Notes under the pieces: generated by a model | Told to the model about the DNA's origin: nothing | The model's database searches: none | What the model saw: the letters and a program-made list of their open reading frames with translations, nothing else | Made by a program: the position numbers and the translations under genes | Part shown: piece after piece, positions 60,807 through 64,000 of the stretch | Layout: every line of letters begins with the position of its first letter | Position numbering within the stretch: position 1 is the first letter of the stretch | Source of the DNA: DASUAS01 sp963819475 | Lineage (GTDB): Bacteria; Actinomycetota; Acidimicrobiia; IMCC26256; DASPTH01 | Reading direction: 5' to 3' | NCBI GenBank assembly: GCA_963819475.1 | Contig: CAWFWE010000002.1 | Location: 1,302,001 to 1,366,000, forward strand | DNA length: 64,000 nucleotides

Positions 60807-63800
60807 TTGCCCTCCCTCGACGTGCGAACAGCTCGGGCCCGGCACGCGCTCGCCTGGGTCCTGGGGACGGTCGCCTTCCTCGTCGCCGTGCAGCTGCTCT
60901 GGGGGCCGCCGGCGGGGATCGTGGTGCAGGGGGCCATCCTCGGCGGCCTGAGCGCCCTCCTCGCGCTCGGGCTCGCCCTCGTGTACCGGGCGAACCGCAT
61001 CCTCAACTTCGCCCAGGGCGACCTCGGCGCGGCCCCCGCGTCACTCGCGGTGCTGCTCGTGGTGACCAGCGGCGCCAGCTGGGTGGTCGCCTTCGTGGTC
61101 GGGATCGCGGCGGCGGTCGTCCTGGGTGCCGCGGTCGAGCTGCTCGTGATCCGCCGGTTCTTCCGCTCGCCCCGGCTGATCCTCACCGTCGCCACCATCG
61201 GCCTCGCCCAGCTGCTCGCCGGGCTGGGGTTGCTCCTTCCCGGATGGTTCGGCGTCGGCCTGCCCCCGCAGCGCTTCCCCGCGCCGTTCGACCTCTCGTT
61301 CACCGTCGACCCGTTGACCTTCGGCGGCAACGACGTCGTCGCGCTCGTGGTGATCCCGCTCGCGTTCGTCGGGCTCGCGCTGTTCCTCCGCACCCGTCTC
61401 GGTGTCGCGATGCGAGCGTGCGCCGACGACGCCGACCGCGCCGCGCTGGTGGGCATCCCCGTACGGCGCGTGCACTCGGTCGTGTGGATGCTGGCGTCGT
61501 TGCTGGCGTTCCTCGCGGTGTTCCTCCGCGCCGGGATCGTGGGGCTCTCGCTCGGCACCGTGCTCGGGCCGTCACTGTTGTTGCCCGCGCTGGCGGCGGC
61601 GGTCATCGGCCGCATGGAGCGGCTGCCCACGATCGCGTTCGCCGCGGTCGCACTCGGCATCGTCGAGCAGTCGGTGGTCTGGGGCTGGAACGAGCCCAAC
61701 GACGTGCAGCCGGTGCTGTTCGTCATCGTTCTGGTCGCGGTGTGGTTGACGCCTCCCGGCGCGGGGCTGCGCGGCCGCCTCGAGCCGTCGACGTGGCGGG
61801 CCGTGCGCGAGCCCCGACCGGTGCCGCGCGAGCTGGCGCGCCTCCCGGAGGTCCGGGTCGCGGGCGTCGCGCTCGTCGCCGCGATCGTCGTCGCACTGGC
61901 GCTCGTCCCGGTGGTGTTCTCGGAGAGCCGCACCAACCTCGCCGCGGTCGCGCTCGTGTACGGCGTCATCGCGCTGTCGCTCGTGGTGCTGACGGGCTGG
62001 GCGGGCGAGATCAGTCTGGGCCAGATGGCGTTCGTGGCGGTCGGCGCCGCGGTCGGTGCCTCGATCACCGCCCGGCTCGGGTGGGATCTCGCCTTCGGGC
62101 TGCTCGGCGCCGGTCTAGTCGGCGCCGGGCTGGCGACGCTCATCGGGCTCCCCGTGCTCCGGCGGCGCGGACTCACCCTGGCCGTCGTCACCCTCGCCTT
62201 CGGGTTGGCCACCACCGCGTGGTTGTTGAGCCCCCGCATCTTCGGCGAGGGGACCCGCTTCGACTGGTTGCCGCCGCCGCGCGTCGAACGTCCGGATCTC
62301 TTCGGGATCATCCCCGTGCAGTCGGAAGGCGGCTTCTACCGGCTCTGCCTCGTCGCGCTCGCGCTCGTGGTGATCGCGGTGGTCGGCATCCGGCGCAGCC
62401 GGACCGGGCGCGTGCTCATCGCGATCCGGGAGAACGAGCGCGCCGCGACCGCGTTCGGCGTGAACGCACGCGCGACGACGCTGGGCGCGTTCGCGATCTC
62501 GGGCTTCCTCGCCGCGATCGCGGGCGCGCTCTTCGTGCACCAGCAGAACGGCCTGCAGCTCGACTCCTACACCGCAGGCGAGAGCCTGGTGGTGTTCACC
62601 ATGGTCGTGATCGGTGGTCTCGGCTCCGTACCCGGCGCGCTCCTCGGGGCGCTGTTCGTGCGGGGTGTCACGTGGTGGCTCCCGGTCGAATGGCAGATCC
62701 TGGCGACCGGGGTCGGCATGCTCGTGGTGCTGTTCGTGTTCCGCGGCGGCCTCGGCGCCGCGTTCGCCGACCTCCGGGACCGGTTTCTGCGCCGGGTGGC
62801 GAGGCGGCGCGGCCTCTCGGTGCCCGCGCTCACCGGCGTGACGCGGGGGGAGGCGCGCGGCGACGCGGCGCCTCCGAGCCGGGTCTCGCCGGCGGCGGAC
62901 GGTCGGCCCGCCGCGCTCCGGGTGCGCGATCTGGCGGTCAGCTACGACGACGTGCCGGTGTTGTTCGACGTCGACCTCGACGCCGAGGCGGGCGAGATCG
63001 TGGCGCTGCTCGGCACCAACGGCTCGGGGAAGTCGACGTTGCTCGCGGCGGTGTCGGGGCTGCGCGCGCCCGACCGGGGCGAGGTGGTGATCGGGGGGCG
63101 GGTCACCACCCATGCCCGCGCGGAACGGATCGTCGCGTTGGGCGCGGTGCAGGCCCCGGGTGGGCACGGCGTGTTCCCGTCGCTCACCGTGGCCGAGAAC
63201 CTCCGCCTGGCGTCATGGCCCGTGCGCGACCCGGTCGCGTCGGCGGCGGCGCGCGACGACGCGCTGCGGTTGTTCCCGCGCCTGCTCGAACGGGAACGGC
63301 AGCGCGCCGACGACCTGTCGGGGGGCGAGCAGCAGATGCTCACGCTGGCGATGGCGCTGATGGCCGCACCGCGCCTCCTCATGATCGACGAGCTGTCGCT
63401 GGGCCTCTCCCCCGAGGTGACGAAAGGACTCCAGCAGCGGCTGCGGGAGCTGCGGGACGCGGGCACCGCGATCGTGGTCGTCGAGCAGTCGATCGACCGC
63501 GCGGTCGAGCTCGCGGACCGCGCCTACTTCCTCGACCGCGGCACCGTGCGCTACGCCGGCCCGACCGCCGGACTGCTCGACCGCCCCGACCTCGTGCGCG
63601 CCACCTTCCTGGGCGCGGCGGCGGCGAGCGTGTCACCGCCGCACCCCGACGGCAGCTCCGGCACGGCCGGGGCGCCGCGGCTCGAGCTCAGCGGGATCGG
63701 GCGCCGGTTCGGCGGCGTGGTCGCGCTCGACGACGTCTCGCTGACCCTCCACGCGGGCGAGATCATCGGGATCGTGGGCCCCAACGGTGCGGGCAAGACG

Positions 63801-64000
63801 ACGCTGTTCGACGTCGTCTCCGGGTTCGTCCCGCCGGACGCGGGCTCGATCCTGCTGCACCGCGACGGCGCCCTTGTCGAGCTGACGGCGCTGAGCGCCC
63901 ACGGTCGCGCCCGACTCGGCCTCGGGCGGTCGTTCCAGGACGGTCGTCTCTTCCCGGCGCTCACCGTGCGCGAGACCATCGCGGTGGCGTGTGAACGCTC
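60807..64000 (+). CDS. Fused branched-chain amino acid ABC transporter (LivH-LivM-LivF-LivG type), 3' partial
   Basis: One continuous open frame to the window edge, over 1,060 residues with no stop. Domain order: LivH-like permease (ILNFAQGDLGAAPASLAVLL, about 60.9-61.75 kb), LivM-like permease (VLTGWAGEISLGQMAFVAVG; MVVIGGLGSVPGALLGALFV, about 61.85-62.8 kb), a first ATPase (LLGTNGSGKSTLL, DLSGGEQQMLTLAMAL, LLMIDELSLGLSP, 62.9-63.6 kb) and a second ATPase (IVGPNGAGKTTLFDVVSGFV, GLGRSFQDGRLFPALTV, from 63.68 kb, cut off). A TTG start at 60807 is tentative (TTG 60798 or GTG 60822 also possible). Separate Liv subunits are the norm, so the fusion is notable. The two binding proteins at 54.8-57.3 kb could supply its ligand. 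Confidence 0.85.
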   Translation, partial: MPSLDVRTARARHALAWVLGTVAFLVAVQLLWGPPAGIVVQGAILGGLSALLALGLALVYRANRILNFAQGDLGAAPASLAVLLVVTSGASWVVAFVVGIAAAVVLGAAVELLVIRRFFRSPRLILTVATIGLAQLLAGLGLLLPGWFGVGLPPQRFPAPFDLSFTVDPLTFGGNDVVALVVIPLAFVGLALFLRTRLGVAMRACADDADRAALVGIPVRRVHSVVWMLASLLAFLAVFLRAGIVGLSLGTVLGPSLLLPALAAAVIGRMERLPTIAFAAVALGIVEQSVVWGWNEPNDVQPVLFVIVLVAVWLTPPGAGLRGRLEPSTWRAVREPRPVPRELARLPEVRVAGVALVAAIVVALALVPVVFSESRTNLAAVALVYGVIALSLVVLTGWAGEISLGQMAFVAVGAAVGASITARLGWDLAFGLLGAGLVGAGLATLIGLPVLRRRGLTLAVVTLAFGLATTAWLLSPRIFGEGTRFDWLPPPRVERPDLFGIIPVQSEGGFYRLCLVALALVVIAVVGIRRSRTGRVLIAIRENERAATAFGVNARATTLGAFAISGFLAAIAGALFVHQQNGLQLDSYTAGESLVVFTMVVIGGLGSVPGALLGALFVRGVTWWLPVEWQILATGVGMLVVLFVFRGGLGAAFADLRDRFLRRVARRRGLSVPALTGVTRGEARGDAAPPSRVSPAADGRPAALRVRDLAVSYDDVPVLFDVDLDAEAGEIVALLGTNGSGKSTLLAAVSGLRAPDRGEVVIGGRVTTHARAERIVALGAVQAPGGHGVFPSLTVAENLRLASWPVRDPVASAAARDDALRLFPRLLERERQRADDLSGGEQQMLTLAMALMAAPRLLMIDELSLGLSPEVTKGLQQRLRELRDAGTAIVVVEQSIDRAVELADRAYFLDRGTVRYAGPTAGLLDRPDLVRATFLGAAAASVSPPHPDGSSGTAGAPRLELSGIGRRFGGVVALDDVSLTLHAGEIIGIVGPNGAGKTTLFDVVSGFVPPDAGSILLHRDGALVELTALSAHGRARLGLGRSFQDGRLFPALTVRETIAVACER

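Noticed and set aside
60764..63994. A stop-free plus-strand frame of over 1,000 codons (Arg/Ala/Pro-rich)
   Set aside because: It is one base off the real transporter frame, gives low-complexity Arg-rich translation without any domain, and all transporter motifs are in the other frame, which runs off the window edge.

Overview
The window is high-GC DNA with strong G/C preference at third codon positions, and its genes point to an actinomycete. It has a wax-ester synthase/diacylglycerol acyltransferase, a mycothiol-type (MDMPI) DinB-fold protein, a luciferase-like F420-type oxidoreductase, a cytochrome P450, a surface protein with an LAxTG-type sorting signal, dodecin, many branched-chain amino acid transporter parts and GTG/TTG starts. 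The mix resembles Acidimicrobiia or a related lineage; that placement is an inference from gene content only.

Region 1 (1-17.8 kb) is mostly chromosomal housekeeping and stress/energy genes. It holds WS/DGAT (5' end outside the window), PPK2 polyphosphate kinase, a SHOCT membrane protein, a membrane-anchored cupredoxin, a PiT phosphate transporter with its DUF47 partner, a zinc-type (MDR) oxidoreductase, a frameshifted GH15 glucoamylase/trehalase, two small ABM-fold proteins and a DUF2231 membrane protein. A tightly overlapped five-gene minus-strand operon follows: small anchored protein, ferric-reductase-like membrane protein, NuoF-like flavoprotein, CxxHxxC ferredoxin and cyclic-nucleotide-binding protein. 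This looks like a membrane electron-transfer module. A CxxCH haem-binding protein and a CDF cation transporter come next.

Region 2 (about 17.9-44.9 kb) is accessory DNA. It contains an IS3-family element, two frameshifted IS110-family transposases, two IS256-family elements, an IS481-family element and a pair of overlapping tyrosine recombinases. Between them lie orphan single genes (NTF2-like, P450, luciferase-like, GNAT, FAD-dependent, MDMPI, HNH, GIY-YIG, Hsp20) and gene remnants (PhoX C-terminus, integrase C-terminus, secreted protein). Three elements have exact 8-bp target duplications readable in the sequence, and one of these splits an HNH endonuclease gene that can be rejoined in frame. 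A dispersed palindromic repeat family (arms like CAGAACTGCCGTTCGGC and GCGGGCAATCTGGCGC) sits in at least a dozen of the intergenic gaps. The region ends at an integrase remnant beside a tRNA-Cys gene, which marks a likely island boundary.

Region 3 (45-64 kb) returns to dense, ordered genes. It holds an ABC exporter pair, two acyl-CoA synthetases (one frameshifted), an alpha/beta hydrolase, two tandem 40-47-residue CxxC micro-proteins, an esterase, a ferredoxin, an LAxTG surface protein, an epoxide hydrolase and dodecin. Two branched-chain-type substrate-binding proteins are coupled to a low-molecular-weight phosphatase, followed by pirin and DUF429 genes and two paralogous secreted proteins. 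The last gene is a very long fused Liv-type transporter (two permease domains plus two ATPase domains) that runs off the right edge. The binding proteins and the fused transporter plausibly serve one uptake system for branched-chain amino acids or similar solutes.

Several genes carry apparent single-base frameshifts (GH15, acyl-CoA synthetase, DUF429, three transposases). Because they hit core and mobile genes alike, assembly error must be considered alongside true decay.
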